A stretch of DNA of 64,000 nt from Pseudomonas putida (GTDB lineage: Bacteria; Pseudomonadota; Gammaproteobacteria; Pseudomonadales; Pseudomonadaceae): contig NZ_CP113097.1 in assembly GCF_026625125.1 (NCBI RefSeq), forward strand, positions 3,830,001 to 3,894,000. The letters run 5' to 3'. Each line of letters opens with the position of its first letter. Within the stretch, counting starts at the first letter, position 1. A model generated the notes under the pieces. It worked only from the letters and a program-made list of their open reading frames with translations. It made no database searches and was not told the origin of the DNA. The position numbers and the translations under genes are program-made. This document shows, piece after piece, positions 16,585-27,139 of the stretch.

Positions 16585-17712
16585 TCAAAGATTGCGCGCA
16601 ATGACCATGCGCTGAATGTCGCTGGTGCCTTCGTAGATCTGGCAAACCCGCACGTCGCGGTAGATCCGCTCCAGCGGGAAGTCACTCAGATAGCCATAAC
16701 CGCCCAGGGTCTGCAAGGCATCCGAACAGACCTTTTCGGCCATTTCCGAGGCAAACAGCTTGGCCATCGACGCTTCCACCAACGCCGGGCGCCCGGCATC
16801 ACGCAGCGCGGCGGCGTGCAGCACCATCTGCCGGGCCACGGCAATTTTCGTCGCCATGTCGGCCAGGCGGAAGGCCACGGCCTGGTGCTCGATCAGCGCC
16901 TTGCCGAAGCTTTGCCGCTCCTTGGCGTAGTCACGCGCCACTTCGAACGCTGCACGGGCCATGCCCACGGCCTGCGAGGCAATACCGATGCGCCCGCCTT
17001 CAAGGTTGGCCAGAGCGATCTTGTAGCCCTCGCCCTCTGCGCCCAGGCGGTTGGCCACCGGCACATGCACGTTGTCGAAGACGATCTGGCAGGTGTCGGA
17101 GGCGTGCTGGCCGAGCTTGTCCTCGACCCGCGCTACCTGATAGCCCGGTGAATCGGTGGGCACGATGAAGGCGCTGATCCCGCGCTTGCCGGCCTCTGGG
17201 TCAGTCACGGCAAACACGATGACCACCCCGGCGTTCTGCCCGGAGGTGATGAACTGCTTGCTGCCATTGAGCACATAATGGTCACCCTCCAGGCGCGCAC
17301 GGGCCTTCAGGCTGCTCGCATCGGAGCCAGCCTGAGGCTCGGTGAGGGCAAAGGCACCCAGCATCGCGCCAGTTGCCAGGGGGGTGAGAAACTGCGCCTT
17401 TTGCTGCTCGCTGCCAAAACGCAGGATCGGTACACACCCTACCGAGTTGTGCACGCTCATGATGGTCGAGCAGGCACCATCACCCGCGGCGATTTCTTCC
17501 AAGGCCATGGCGTAGGCCACGTAACCGGTGTCACTGCCACCCCATTGTTCCGGGACCAGCATGCCGAACAGGCCCAGCTCGGCCATCTCCTTGATGGCCT
17601 CCTTGGGGAAGCGGTGTTCCTGGTCCCACTGCCCGGCAAAGGGTTTCAGCCGTTCCTGAGCAAAAGCGCGTACTGCATCGGCGATCTGTTGTTGCTCGTC
17701 AGTTACCAGCAT
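16585..17712 (-). CDS. acyl-CoA dehydrogenase
   Basis: A 375-residue FAD-dependent acyl-CoA dehydrogenase, the first oxidation step of the cycle. [14 protein letters not shown] and [13 protein letters not shown] are the substrate/FAD-binding signatures, and the catalytic base is the Glu in [13 protein letters not shown]. The length is typical for short/branched-chain enzymes. It lies 13 bases before the hydratase start and 8 bases after the thiolase stop. Confidence 0.94.
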   Translation of the reverse strand: MLVTDEQQQIADAVRAFAQERLKPFAGQWDQEHRFPKEAIKEMAELGLFGMLVPEQWGGSDTGYVAYAMALEEIAAGDGACSTIMSVHNSVGCVPILRFGSEQQKAQFLTPLATGAMLGAFALTEPQAGSDASSLKARARLEGDHYVLNGSKQFITSGQNAGVVIVFAVTDPEAGKRGISAFIVPTDSPGYQVARVEDKLGQHASDTCQIVFDNVHVPVANRLGAEGEGYKIALANLEGGRIGIASQAVGMARAAFEVARDYAKERQSFGKALIEHQAVAFRLADMATKIAVARQMVLHAAALRDAGRPALVEASMAKLFASEMAEKVCSDALQTLGGYGYLSDFPLERIYRDVRVCQIYEGTSDIQRMVIARNL

Positions 17713-17720
17713 GGTTCACC

Positions 17721-18920
17721 TCAGTACAGGCATTCGACGGCCATGGCCGTGGCCTCGCCGCCGCCAATGCAGATGGCCGCCACGCCGCGGCGCAGGTTGT
17801 TCTGGCGAAGGGCCGACAGCAAGGTCACCAGGATGCGTGCGCCGGAAGCCCCGATCGGGTGGCCAAGGGCGCAGGCGCCGCCGTGGATGTTGACCTTGTC
17901 GTGCGGCAGGTCAAGGTGCTTCATGGCCGCCAGCGTGACCACGGCGAAGGCCTCGTTGATCTCGAACAGATCGACATCGGCCAGGTTCCAGCCGGTGCGT
18001 TTCATCAACCTGTCGATGGCCCCGATCGGCGCAGTCGGGAATAGCGCCGGGGTGTCTGCGAAGGCCGCGTGGCCGTGGATGACTGCCAGGGCTTTGAGGC
18101 CGCGCTTGTCGGCTTCGGAGCGGCGCATCAGGACCAGCGCCGCAGCACCGTCGGAGATCGAACTGGCGTTGGCGGCGGTCACCGTCCCCCCTTCACGGAA
18201 GGCAGGCTTGAGCTGCGGGATCTTGTCCAGGCGCGCCTTGGGCGGCTGCTCGTCGTCCTTGATGACGCGCTTGTCCTTGCCCTCGGTGACTTCCACCGGC
18301 ACGATCTCGGCGGTAAAGCGGCCGCTGCGGATCGCGTCCTGGGCACGGGTCAGCGAGGCAATGGCGAACTGGTCCTGGGCTTCGCGGCTCAAGCCTGTGG
18401 CCTGGGCGCAGTCTTCGGCGAAGGTGCCCATCAGGCGGCCCTTGTCATAGGCGTCTTCCAGGCCGTCCATGAACATGTGGTCGATGATCCTGCCGTGGCC
18501 CATGCGGTAGCCGCCACGGGCTTTGTCCAGCAGATACGGGGCGTTGCTCATGCTCTCCATGCCGCCCGCCACCACCACGTCCGCGGTCCCGGCCAACAGC
18601 AGGTCATGGGCCATGATCGCGGCCTGCATGCCCGAGCCGCACATTTTGTTCAGGGTGGTGCAGGTGGTGTGCTTGTCCAGCCCGGCACCCAGTGCGGCCT
18701 GGCGCGCTGGCGCCTGGCCCAGGCCGGCCGGTAGCACGCAGCCAAACAGCACTTGCTCGACACTGGCGGCATCGATGCCGGCACGCTCCACGGCACCACG
18801 AATGGCCGCGCTGCCCAGCTGTGGCGCGGTCAGGCTTTTCAGATCGCCCTGCAGGCCGCCCATGGGCGTGCGCACGGCGCTGACGATAACGATCGGATCA
18901 TTGGCGAGGGTCATGTTCAC
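17721..18920 (-). CDS. fadAx: acetyl-CoA acetyltransferase (thiolase)
   Basis: A 399-residue type II thiolase that cleaves 3-ketoacyl-CoA. The nucleophile is the Cys in LNKMCGSGMQA, and the C-terminal His and Cys are in GGACALGHPIGASG and AICIGGGEATA. A second ATG two codons in (MTLAND) is equally plausible. The neighbouring genes supply the other steps of the cycle. Confidence 0.94.
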   Translation of the reverse strand: MNMTLANDPIVIVSAVRTPMGGLQGDLKSLTAPQLGSAAIRGAVERAGIDAASVEQVLFGCVLPAGLGQAPARQAALGAGLDKHTTCTTLNKMCGSGMQAAIMAHDLLLAGTADVVVAGGMESMSNAPYLLDKARGGYRMGHGRIIDHMFMDGLEDAYDKGRLMGTFAEDCAQATGLSREAQDQFAIASLTRAQDAIRSGRFTAEIVPVEVTEGKDKRVIKDDEQPPKARLDKIPQLKPAFREGGTVTAANASSISDGAAALVLMRRSEADKRGLKALAVIHGHAAFADTPALFPTAPIGAIDRLMKRTGWNLADVDLFEINEAFAVVTLAAMKHLDLPHDKVNIHGGACALGHPIGASGARILVTLLSALRQNNLRRGVAAICIGGGEATAMAVECLY

Positions 18921-18925
18921 GCTCC

Positions 18926-19693
18926 TTACTTGGCAGCCATGCGCAGTGCACCGTCGAGGCGGATCACCTCGCCGTTGAGCATGCTGTTCTCGATGATGTG
19001 ACGGGCCAGCGCCGCGTATTCCTGCGGGCGGCCCAGGCGTGGTGGGAACGGCACACCGGCAGCCAGCGAAGCACGTACCTCTTCGGTCATGCCAGCCATC
19101 ATCGGCGTTTCGAAGATGCCCGGAGCGATGGTCATCACACGGATGCCAAAGCGTGCCAGTTCGCGAGCGGCCGGCAAGGTGAGGCTGGCAATGGCGCCCT
19201 TGGAGGCAGCGTAGGCAGCCTGACCGATCTGGCCGTCGTAGGCAGCGATGGAGGCGGTGTTGATGATCACCCCACGCTCGCCCGCCTCATCGGCGGCCCC
19301 TTCGGCCATGGCTGCAGCGGCCAGGCGCAGCAAATTGAAGCTGCCGATCAGGTTGACGTTGATGACCTTGGCGAAGCTGGCAAGGCCATGCGGGCCCTGT
19401 TTGCCCAGCACCTTCTCGGCGCCGACGATGCCGGCGCAATTGACCAGGCCATGCAAGCTGCCAAAGGCGCTGACGGCTGCGTCGACGGCCGCCTGGGCAG
19501 CCTGCTCGTCGCTGATGTCGGCCACGGCGAAGCGGGCGTTGTCACCCAGTTCACGGGCCTTGGCCTCGACGGCCTGAGCGTTGAGGTCGACCAGCATGAC
19601 CTTGGCGCCAGCCTCGACCAGCATCTGCGCAGTGGCACCACCCAGCCCGGAGGCGGCACCGCTGACAATGAAGTGTTTATTGGCTATCTGCAT
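18926..19693 (-). CDS. fadB2x: 3-hydroxyacyl-CoA dehydrogenase, SDR type II
   Basis: A 255-residue short-chain dehydrogenase of the HSD17B10 type, oxidising 3-hydroxyacyl-CoA with NAD+. The Rossmann motif is [10 protein letters not shown] and the active site has AYAASKGA (YxxxK) with the preceding Ser in [11 protein letters not shown]. The frame is open further up to 19,894, but that overlaps the synthetase gene; MQIANKHF at 19,693 is the family start, with an upstream AGGAAA. Confidence 0.93.
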   Translation of the reverse strand: MQIANKHFIVSGAASGLGGATAQMLVEAGAKVMLVDLNAQAVEAKARELGDNARFAVADISDEQAAQAAVDAAVSAFGSLHGLVNCAGIVGAEKVLGKQGPHGLASFAKVINVNLIGSFNLLRLAAAAMAEGAADEAGERGVIINTASIAAYDGQIGQAAYAASKGAIASLTLPAARELARFGIRVMTIAPGIFETPMMAGMTEEVRASLAAGVPFPPRLGRPQEYAALARHIIENSMLNGEVIRLDGALRMAAK

Positions 19694-19706
19694 GATCGGT
19701 TTCCTT

Positions 19707-21353
19707 TCAGGCGCTGGCAGGGGTGGCCTGTTGCGCGTGTTGTTTGGCGACTTCCTGGTTGCGCAGGATGAAGCGTTGCAGCTTGCCGCTCGGGGTCTTG
19801 GGCAGCTCGCTGACGAATTCGATTTCGCGGGGGTAGGCATGGGCATACAGGCGCTGGCGCACATGCTGACGCAGCGCTTCTTCCAGTTCGGCACACCCGA
19901 CGACGCCCTGGGCCAGCACCACGAAAGCCTTGATCAGCTCGGTCCGTTCCGGGTCCGGCTTGCCGATGACGGCGGCCTCGACCACCGCAGGGTGCTCGAT
20001 CAACGCGCTCTCGACGTCGAACGGCCCGACGCGATAGCCGGAGGTGGTAATCACATCATCGCTGCGGCCAACGAAGCTGATGCTGCCATCCGCGTTGAGC
20101 TCGACGGTGTCACCACTGAGGTAGTACTTGCCGATGAACGCTTTGGTCGGCAGCCCGTGGTAGCCAGCGAACCAGCAAAGTGGCGATTGCTCGCGGTCGA
20201 CGGCAAGGATGCCCGGCTGGCCGACCGGCAGTTCTGCGCCCTGCTCGTCCAGCACCACAATGCGATGGCCGGGGACGGCGAAGCCGGCAGACCCCAGGTG
20301 CACGGGGTGTGAAAGGCCGTGGTGGTTGCACAGCACCATACCCAGTTCGGTCTGGCCGTAATGGTCGTGGATGGTCACGCCCAGCTCATTGGCGAACCAG
20401 CGGATCACCTCGGGGTTGAGCGGCTCACCGGCACTGCTGACTGCGCGCAGGCGGCCCTTGACGGGCGCCGAGAAAGCACTGCCGGCCGCAATCAGCATGC
20501 GGTACGCAGTGGGCGAGCCTGCCAGGTTGGTGATACCGAGCTTGTCGATCACCCGCGCGCAGCTTTCGACGCTGAACGGGCCATCGTAGAACGTGGTGGC
20601 GTGGCCCAGTGACAACGGGCCGGTAACTGCGTAATACAGGCCATAGGCCCAACCCGGGTCGGCCAGGTTCCAGAAGTTGTCTTCGCTGCGCAGGTCGATG
20701 GCGTCGCGCATGTAGCCCTGAAACGCGACAATGGCACGCAGCGGCACCTCCAGCGGTTTCGCCGGGCCGGTGGTGCCTGAGGTGAACATCAGCAAGAACG
20801 GATCGTTACCTGTGCGCATTACCGGTTCGCAGTCGCTCGGGGCGCCCGCCAGGCACTGCTGGTAGTCCAGCTCGCCGGCGCGGGCATTGACCGTGATGAT
20901 GGTCGGGCAGGCCTGCACCTCGTCCAGCTTGCCACGGTTGAGGCTGTCGGTAACGACTACGCGGGCATGCGACTGCTCAAGGCGGTGCTCGATAGCCTTG
21001 GGGCCAAACGCAGTGAACAGAGGCTGGTACACAGCGCCAAGGCGCCAGGTGGCGAGGATGGTGACAAGAAGCTCGGGAGTACGTGGCATCAGCCCAGCCA
21101 CCCGATCACCGGGGCCCACGCCGTGGGTTCTGAGCACATTGGCAAAACGCGCAGACTGCGCCTTGAGCTGGTCGAAACTGAACCGCGCCGTGTTGCCATC
21201 GCGGTCTTCGTGAATCAGCGCCAGCTTGCCGGCACCGGCATGGCGGTCACAGCATTCGACACAGGCATTGAGGGCTTGGAGGTCGCCATGCAGCGCCGCG
21301 GCAGCAGCCTGGCCTTGGTCGAACGCACGAGCAGCCTCGATGTAATCGCGCAT
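19707..21353 (-). CDS. fadDx: acyl-CoA synthetase (AMP-forming)
   Basis: A 548-residue ANL-family ligase that activates a carboxylic acid to its CoA thioester. Core motifs are [14 protein letters not shown] (A3), YGQTELGMV (A5), [14 protein letters not shown] with [16 protein letters not shown] (A7-A8), and the catalytic Lys in [10 protein letters not shown] (A10). As the first gene of the operon it commits the substrate, probably a short or branched acid. The likely promoter lies in 21,354-21,476. A dedicated AraC regulator lies upstream beyond the NEL gene, but a link is not shown. Confidence 0.92.
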   Translation of the reverse strand: MRDYIEAARAFDQGQAAAAALHGDLQALNACVECCDRHAGAGKLALIHEDRDGNTARFSFDQLKAQSARFANVLRTHGVGPGDRVAGLMPRTPELLVTILATWRLGAVYQPLFTAFGPKAIEHRLEQSHARVVVTDSLNRGKLDEVQACPTIITVNARAGELDYQQCLAGAPSDCEPVMRTGNDPFLLMFTSGTTGPAKPLEVPLRAIVAFQGYMRDAIDLRSEDNFWNLADPGWAYGLYYAVTGPLSLGHATTFYDGPFSVESCARVIDKLGITNLAGSPTAYRMLIAAGSAFSAPVKGRLRAVSSAGEPLNPEVIRWFANELGVTIHDHYGQTELGMVLCNHHGLSHPVHLGSAGFAVPGHRIVVLDEQGAELPVGQPGILAVDREQSPLCWFAGYHGLPTKAFIGKYYLSGDTVELNADGSISFVGRSDDVITTSGYRVGPFDVESALIEHPAVVEAAVIGKPDPERTELIKAFVVLAQGVVGCAELEEALRQHVRQRLYAHAYPREIEFVSELPKTPSGKLQRFILRNQEVAKQHAQQATPASA

Positions 21354-21476
21354 CGTCGGACTCCTGGTTTCTTGTTTTTGGTGTTAACCATCGGTCCGAC
21401 GATGTTCGCGCCGCTCAAGCAAGGCGGCAATGGCCAAAGCTGTCAATCTGGATGACTGGTTTGGCCGCCTTGGCCG

Positions 21477-24400
21477 TCAGCCGTCTCCACGGCCCAGCCC
21501 ATGCAAGTAAGACTCGGTCAAACCTGCCAGCAGCCGCTCTGCATCGCGCTGTTCTTGGTCGTCCAGATCAGCGAGCTGCGAACGCAGCTGATCGGCCGGG
21601 ATGGGTGGCCGGACAACGCGCAAGTTTGCCCTGCGCTGCAGATAGTCGGCATTGAGCGCTTCGAACAGCGGCCGGTGCTGTTCACGAAGGCAGGTTTGCC
21701 AGAACAGTCGGCTCAACAGGCTTTGGCTCAGCGCCTCGATCGTTTCACTGGCGAGCACAGCGGCAAGCACGTCATTGACTTGCTCATCGCTCACCCCGGC
21801 GGAGTCCGGGTAGCGCATCGCTCGTGGTTGGCCCGGCAAATCAAGGCGCTCGCGCAAACGCACCCGGTATGCCAACGACACGGCTGAACGCCCCACGTGT
21901 TCACCCTCGGCGCCCAGGCGCATGATCGCCCGGCTGGCCTGCTGCCATACCAGGTCAAGCCGAAATAGTTGCCGGCCGAATGCCATCAATCGTCCCCGCT
22001 GCGTCGGGTCTCGCGCATCGGTTTCAGCCTGGGCCAGCAAGACCCTCACATGAATATCACTGAAAATGTCACGGACCATGTCCGTGCACGAAACCGGTTG
22101 GCTGGCCACTTCAAAAACGCGTATGCGCAACGCCGGGTTGCTCTCGACCGCCTGCAACGCGGCCCATACATCCCGCGCAAGCGCATCCCGGCCGCCATCA
22201 GCAATGGCCGGGGCATAATCAGCCGTATGCTCCAGCCACGCCAGAATACGGAAGAAGCTCGCGCTGCCCGGTTCGGCCACCAGGCCGTCCCACAGCAACC
22301 CGCGCGCTGCTTGATCGGTTTCGGCGACATGCCCCAGCCACAAGGCTCGGGCACGGGGCAAGTCGACCCTTGCCATCGATTCTGGCAAATGTCCGTGTTC
22401 CTCGATGGGGTCCAGCACGTACAGCCGTTGCAATTGCGCCCGCCTTAGCGGGTTCCGGTCGACGACCAGCCCCCGGCGCCAGGCATGAGGCATTGCCAGC
22501 AACGCCTGCGGTGGTTCGCGCAACTGGTTGTCGCTCAGGTCGCAGTGCACCAACTGGCCGCACAGCTCGAGCCGGCTGGGCCAGGCTCCCAGCCGGCAGT
22601 GGCGCAGGTTCAGATGAGTCATTGCCGAGAAATGGTTGAAGTCCAGATAAAGGTGCTCCAGCCGGTTGTAGCTCAGGTCAAGATGGGACAAGGCAGTCAT
22701 TGCCTGCAGCACACCGACGGTCTGCGCGTTGAAGCGGATCTGGTTATGCGCCAGGCGCAAGCGCTGTAGTTGCGGCAGGTAAGCGATCCCGAGCGGGATG
22801 TTGCGCAACCGGTTGAAACTCATGTCAAGCTCGGTCAGCGCAGTAAATGGGCGCAAGAAGTCCACTGGCACCAGATCGACCGCCGAGTTTTGCAGACTCA
22901 GGCGGGTTACACGGTGGAAATCGATGACACCCGGTAGGTCCGGCAAACTGTTGAGCAACATGCCGCTCAGGGACAAGTTCTGGCCTGTTGCTGTACCCGC
23001 ATCGTCGTAAATCCAGTCCCCCTGCAAACGCCAAGCCCGCAGAATGGCGTCGGCCACTCGCCGCCGGAGTACCCGTCGCCGTGCGTCCAATTGAGCACTG
23101 CTCCATCGGTTGAGGTGGCGAATCAACTGATCATGGTCATCCTCAAGCTCGACGAGGCGTTCATAGGCCGGCCGCTGCCCGCTTGCAAGAAGCGCCTGCT
23201 CCTGGTCCAGTTGCGCCTCATCCAGCCCGGGATAAAGCTGACGCAAACGCTCGCGAATGCGCGCAGGGAACGAACGGCTGTCGCCCTCGGCACGGCCACT
23301 GAGCGGATAGCCAACACGCCCGTCCGGCAAGCGTCGTCCTGGGTTGAACCACTGAGCCTGAGCCGGCCATTGCAAGAGCTCAGCCACCTCGCGGTGCGTG
23401 GCAGGAAGCCTGGCCAGCAGTCGCTGGCGTAGCTGTGGACCGGCGTCGGCCTGGGCCATACCCAAGGCCGCGCGATGCTCAGGCGCCAACACCGCGGCAA
23501 GCATTTCATACAGGCTCGCCGGGTTGCCAGGGCCGAACGGCAACCCGCGCCCCAAGCCATCGTAAAGGTGGAACTGCCCGTCTTTACGCACCACGATCCT
23601 GCGCACGAAAGGGTCAACAGCGGTGCCAACGGCCTTTAGCAGCCGCCCGTGCGGGCCGGTATCGCGCAACTCGATGCTCAGCGCCTCGCAACTCACGCCT
23701 GCGTTGTTTTCCATCTCGCCCTGAAGCAGGGTGAGCGCCAGTTGGCCAGTGTCGTTGCAATAGCTGGCGGGCAGGTAAAGCCCCTCGAGCGTACGATTCA
23801 ACCTGGCCAAGCGCAGCAGGGAGCGGGCTTTGTTCGCCAGCCCCAGCGTCACGTGCCCAGCTGACGTCGCCACGAAGCGTTCACCCTCGCTGGCCTGGGT
23901 GGCCAGTGCCTGCGCATAGGCTTGCGGTAAACCGGCGAAGTCACGTTTTATCAAGGGCAGCAGGGCGTCGTCGACAGCCGGTGGCGTGCTCAGTTGTTCG
24001 AGAAGAGGCCCCTGCAGCGCAGCGCGCTGACGCAACAGGACATCGATGTCGGTACTGGCGGAACGGGCCTGGCACCACTCCAGCAATGCATTGTCCTGTG
24101 TGGCCAGCGAGTAGCTGGCCAGGCGCGTGAAGAACGACTCGATACGTGCATGGGCCTCGAAGCGCCGCAACGTCTCACGCAGGTTTACAGGCGCCGGCCG
24201 GTTTTCGACCAGCACGCCCCGCAACTCCTCGGCATCCATACCGGCAACCCGCAGCACTTGCGCCGCCTGCTGTGCATCAATGACCGGATGCTGCGGCCAC
24301 AGGGTGTCGAGCATCCAGCGCACGTCGCTCCAGCGTTGCGGCTGGTCGCGCAGCAGTCGCCAGCCGCGCTCGCCGTTGTGCAGTACCGTTGGCCCGTACG

Positions 24401-26003
24401 CCTTGTCCACGCCAGGATGACGCAAGCGGTATGGGGCTTCAGGCTCACTGCGCTGTACTTCATAGTAACGCTGGCCCCTGCGCATCCAGCGCCTGTTGCC
24501 ATCGCCATAGAGGCCATCGTCACGCAGGGCGATGGTGCCGGGATTGGACGCGTAGGCGGTGATGTCATCGGAACACAACAGGCCACGCCGTCCCCCCACG
24601 TTCACAGGCTGCAAGCCATCGACAAAGCTGCTGCGCAGAAAACTCACGGCGGCGGCGGTCACCCCTGTGGCAGCCACTGTCTCGGCGACCCCCAGCATGT
24701 GTTCCAGAGCCTCGTGCTGATGCCCCCGGACCCAGTCCTCGACGCCCTCGAAGACTTCGCCAAGCGTCTGCGCCACCAGTTGGCCCAGCAGCAGCGCGCC
24801 GACGACAGGGATGAACAGCCCAGCCAGGTTGAACAAGTCAAGGCCGGCAGCATGCCAGGCCGCATGGCGAGCGCGGGCGGCAGCCGTATCAGCGTCTGCT
24901 GTGGGTACCAGTAACAGCCTGGCATCGTCCTTGACTCGCTGCAGCTGTTGCGCGGCCAGCGCGGCGAACAGGTCGCCAGGCGCAGTAGCGCCCTTGAGGG
25001 CCAGATCGGGCCTTGCATCCCTGAGGCGTCCGCTGAGCACACCTGCGACGCTTGCCCGATGCCGCAAGCTGATGAGCTGAAGGAAATAGTCCCGGTAGGC
25101 CTTCTCTTGCAAGGCTGCAACCATCGCAGTGTTCATCGCCTCGGTGGAGTCGAAGCGGCGAAGGGCCTGCACCGGATCACTGGGCAGGTAGACGACCACA
25201 CCCCGATCATTGCCCACACCGTCGCGCAAGCGAATGAACAGCCCGTCAGCCACGCGTTGGCCCAACATCTCCAGCAAGCCGGGGTAACCGTGCAGACCCG
25301 AGTCGGGATGGGCACCACCCCCCTCAACCATCTTGCGCAAGGCTTGCTGCACCTGCTCGTCGATATCACCCTTGAGGGTTGCGACCTGCGCAGCCAGTGC
25401 CAGGCCCGAACGCTTGTCCTGGGCAAGAATGTCTTGGGTGGTGGCACTGAAAATACGCTGCAGCTCGGTCTGGTAGAGCTGGCCGACATCCAGCGCACGG
25501 CACGTCTCAACCAGTTGCTCGGGCGTGCCGGTCAACAGAGTGTCCCGCCCAGGGGGGACGAGCCCGGTACCCTGAAAAAACGATTCGTCAGGGCCGAAGT
25601 TACTCATGAGCCTGAGCAATCCATTCTGCCGAGCCGCCGAGTAACGGTAAGTCTGCTGGAATGTTCCGGGCAGTGTGCCGATGCGCGGCGATACCTGCAG
25701 CCACTCCAGCCCTGCCAGGGTCATGCCTGCGGGCAGCGGCTTGATCAGCACTGCGGACAGGTGTTTCTCGGCGAACTGCTGCAGAGGCTCGAGGGTCAAC
25801 GTGAGCCCGCGAAGACGGGCCTGGCTGGCGTGGTGGGCGTTGAGGCTGGCGCGCAGGGCGGCGATCTGAGGCTGACTGGCCCGTTTGAGCCAGTCGGGTA
25901 GCCTGGCAGCGATGAAGGCATCGGTTGCTTGTTCATGGCGGGTAACAGGGTTCAAGGCGATGGAAGTCATGGGTGTGCCGGGAGCAAAAGATGGGGCTGG
26001 CAT
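21477..26003 (-). CDS. giant LRR protein with NEL-type E3 ubiquitin-ligase domain
   Basis: A protein of about 1,508 residues. The N-terminal two thirds resemble the DUF6543/dermonecrotic-toxin-like region of Pseudomonas LRR proteins and contain a hydrophobic pair near residues 390-420. About eight leucine-rich repeats follow around residues 1,030-1,200 (LTELDMSFNRLRNIP, LSHLDLSYNRLEHL and others). The last 300 residues match the NEL domain of IpaH/SspH ligases, with the catalytic CxD motif as SCTDM near residue 1,306. Such proteins can transfer ubiquitin in a eukaryotic host; here no secretion signal is recognised. Start uncertain: ATG at 26,003 or 25,970; a TTG at 26,012 is less likely. Confidence 0.82.
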   Translation of the reverse strand: MPAPSFAPGTPMTSIALNPVTRHEQATDAFIAARLPDWLKRASQPQIAALRASLNAHHASQARLRGLTLTLEPLQQFAEKHLSAVLIKPLPAGMTLAGLEWLQVSPRIGTLPGTFQQTYRYSAARQNGLLRLMSNFGPDESFFQGTGLVPPGRDTLLTGTPEQLVETCRALDVGQLYQTELQRIFSATTQDILAQDKRSGLALAAQVATLKGDIDEQVQQALRKMVEGGGAHPDSGLHGYPGLLEMLGQRVADGLFIRLRDGVGNDRGVVVYLPSDPVQALRRFDSTEAMNTAMVAALQEKAYRDYFLQLISLRHRASVAGVLSGRLRDARPDLALKGATAPGDLFAALAAQQLQRVKDDARLLLVPTADADTAAARARHAAWHAAGLDLFNLAGLFIPVVGALLLGQLVAQTLGEVFEGVEDWVRGHQHEALEHMLGVAETVAATGVTAAAVSFLRSSFVDGLQPVNVGGRRGLLCSDDITAYASNPGTIALRDDGLYGDGNRRWMRRGQRYYEVQRSEPEAPYRLRHPGVDKAYGPTVLHNGERGWRLLRDQPQRWSDVRWMLDTLWPQHPVIDAQQAAQVLRVAGMDAEELRGVLVENRPAPVNLRETLRRFEAHARIESFFTRLASYSLATQDNALLEWCQARSASTDIDVLLRQRAALQGPLLEQLSTPPAVDDALLPLIKRDFAGLPQAYAQALATQASEGERFVATSAGHVTLGLANKARSLLRLARLNRTLEGLYLPASYCNDTGQLALTLLQGEMENNAGVSCEALSIELRDTGPHGRLLKAVGTAVDPFVRRIVVRKDGQFHLYDGLGRGLPFGPGNPASLYEMLAAVLAPEHRAALGMAQADAGPQLRQRLLARLPATHREVAELLQWPAQAQWFNPGRRLPDGRVGYPLSGRAEGDSRSFPARIRERLRQLYPGLDEAQLDQEQALLASGQRPAYERLVELEDDHDQLIRHLNRWSSAQLDARRRVLRRRVADAILRAWRLQGDWIYDDAGTATGQNLSLSGMLLNSLPDLPGVIDFHRVTRLSLQNSAVDLVPVDFLRPFTALTELDMSFNRLRNIPLGIAYLPQLQRLRLAHNQIRFNAQTVGVLQAMTALSHLDLSYNRLEHLYLDFNHFSAMTHLNLRHCRLGAWPSRLELCGQLVHCDLSDNQLREPPQALLAMPHAWRRGLVVDRNPLRRAQLQRLYVLDPIEEHGHLPESMARVDLPRARALWLGHVAETDQAARGLLWDGLVAEPGSASFFRILAWLEHTADYAPAIADGGRDALARDVWAALQAVESNPALRIRVFEVASQPVSCTDMVRDIFSDIHVRVLLAQAETDARDPTQRGRLMAFGRQLFRLDLVWQQASRAIMRLGAEGEHVGRSAVSLAYRVRLRERLDLPGQPRAMRYPDSAGVSDEQVNDVLAAVLASETIEALSQSLLSRLFWQTCLREQHRPLFEALNADYLQRRANLRVVRPPIPADQLRSQLADLDDQEQRDAERLLAGLTESYLHGLGRGDG

Positions 26004-26078
26004 GCTCGCCAACCGGCACTGGGCAAGGCATGAGGAAATACCACCGTAGCCACCGCCTGAGGTCGCAGTGGCGCCCTT

Positions 26079-27101
26079 TCAGCCTGCCGCGCCCCGAGCC
26101 AGGATCAGCGCACGGTAATGCCCGGGGTTGCAGCCGAACCACTTGCGAAACGCCTTGTAGAACGAACTGCCGTCGGCAAAACCAAGGCGCTCGGCGATTT
26201 CCCCCATGGGCGCTTCGGCCTGGCTCAACCAGGCGATGGCCAGCTCACGCCGGACGCTGTCCTTGAGTACCTGGTAGCTCTGCCCCTCCTCCGCCAGTCG
26301 ACGGCGCAAGGTTGACGGCGACAGGCACAAATCCCGTGCCAGGGCGTCGGCATCCGGCCAATGGGACGGGTCCAGTTGCAGCAGGTCGCTGCGGATGCGC
26401 CACGCCAGGCTGGCCGGATCACGGTACTTGACCAGGATGTTGCCAGGCGCTTCGGCCAGAAAGCGCTGCAGGTCCTCGGGGCTGCGGCGCAGTGGCACGT
26501 CAAGGCAATCGGCACTGATGATCATGCGGGTGCGCGGCCGCTCGAACTGCAGGTTCTGCGAGAACATCACCCGGTAATCGTCGCAGTACGGCGGCTCGGC
26601 ACAGCGCAGCTCGATGGCCAGGATGGCAATGCGTCGCCCGGCCAGCCAGCAGGCCACGCCATGCACGATCATCCAGAAGGTGAAATAGGTGAACGCCCGC
26701 CGTGGGAGGTCGCGCGGCTCATTGATGACAATCTCGGCCAGGCCCTGCTGGCGCACCAGGCTCGGCTGCAGGTCCTCGAGCATCAGCGAAAGAAACGCCA
26801 GCGCGGTTTCCAGGCCCTCGCCCAAGGTTGGCTGAGCCATGCTTGCCCGGCACAGGAACGCCAGGCTGCCGCTGCGCAGGCCGCGCGGGTCCATGGCAAA
26901 GAATTCATCGTTGCAGCGCCGCGCCAGCAACCGCCAGAGCCGGGCATAGGCCTGGGCACTGACCCGTGCATCCGGGGCCTGCAACTGCCCGGCGTCGATA
27001 CCGGCACGGGCCAGCAGCGGCGCATCCGGCTCACCCGCCGGGCAGGTCTGCAACAAGGCCTCACGCACCAGTTGCATGGAAATGGTGTCTTTCTCGCTCA
27101 T
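26079..27101 (-). CDS. AraC family transcriptional regulator
   Basis: A 340-residue regulator with an N-terminal arabinose-binding-type (PF12625-like) domain, about residues 20-200, and a C-terminal AraC double helix-turn-helix, about 235-335 (LCLSPSTLRRRLAEEGQSY and IAERLGFADGSSFYKAFRKWFG). Relatives control amino-acid or fatty-acid catabolic genes. It is read in the same direction as the NEL gene and the beta-oxidation operon; control of the latter is a guess from proximity. Confidence 0.88.
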   Translation of the reverse strand: MSEKDTISMQLVREALLQTCPAGEPDAPLLARAGIDAGQLQAPDARVSAQAYARLWRLLARRCNDEFFAMDPRGLRSGSLAFLCRASMAQPTLGEGLETALAFLSLMLEDLQPSLVRQQGLAEIVINEPRDLPRRAFTYFTFWMIVHGVACWLAGRRIAILAIELRCAEPPYCDDYRVMFSQNLQFERPRTRMIISADCLDVPLRRSPEDLQRFLAEAPGNILVKYRDPASLAWRIRSDLLQLDPSHWPDADALARDLCLSPSTLRRRLAEEGQSYQVLKDSVRRELAIAWLSQAEAPMGEIAERLGFADGSSFYKAFRKWFGCNPGHYRALILARGAAG

Positions 27102-27139
27102 CTGCAGTCCATCAGGTTATGCCGGCATCTCGGCCCGGC

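Noticed and set aside
15453..16604. Long plus-strand frame overlapping the enoyl-CoA hydratase gene
   Set aside because: Most of it is antisense to a certain gene; only the first 300 bases may be coding, noted as unresolved.
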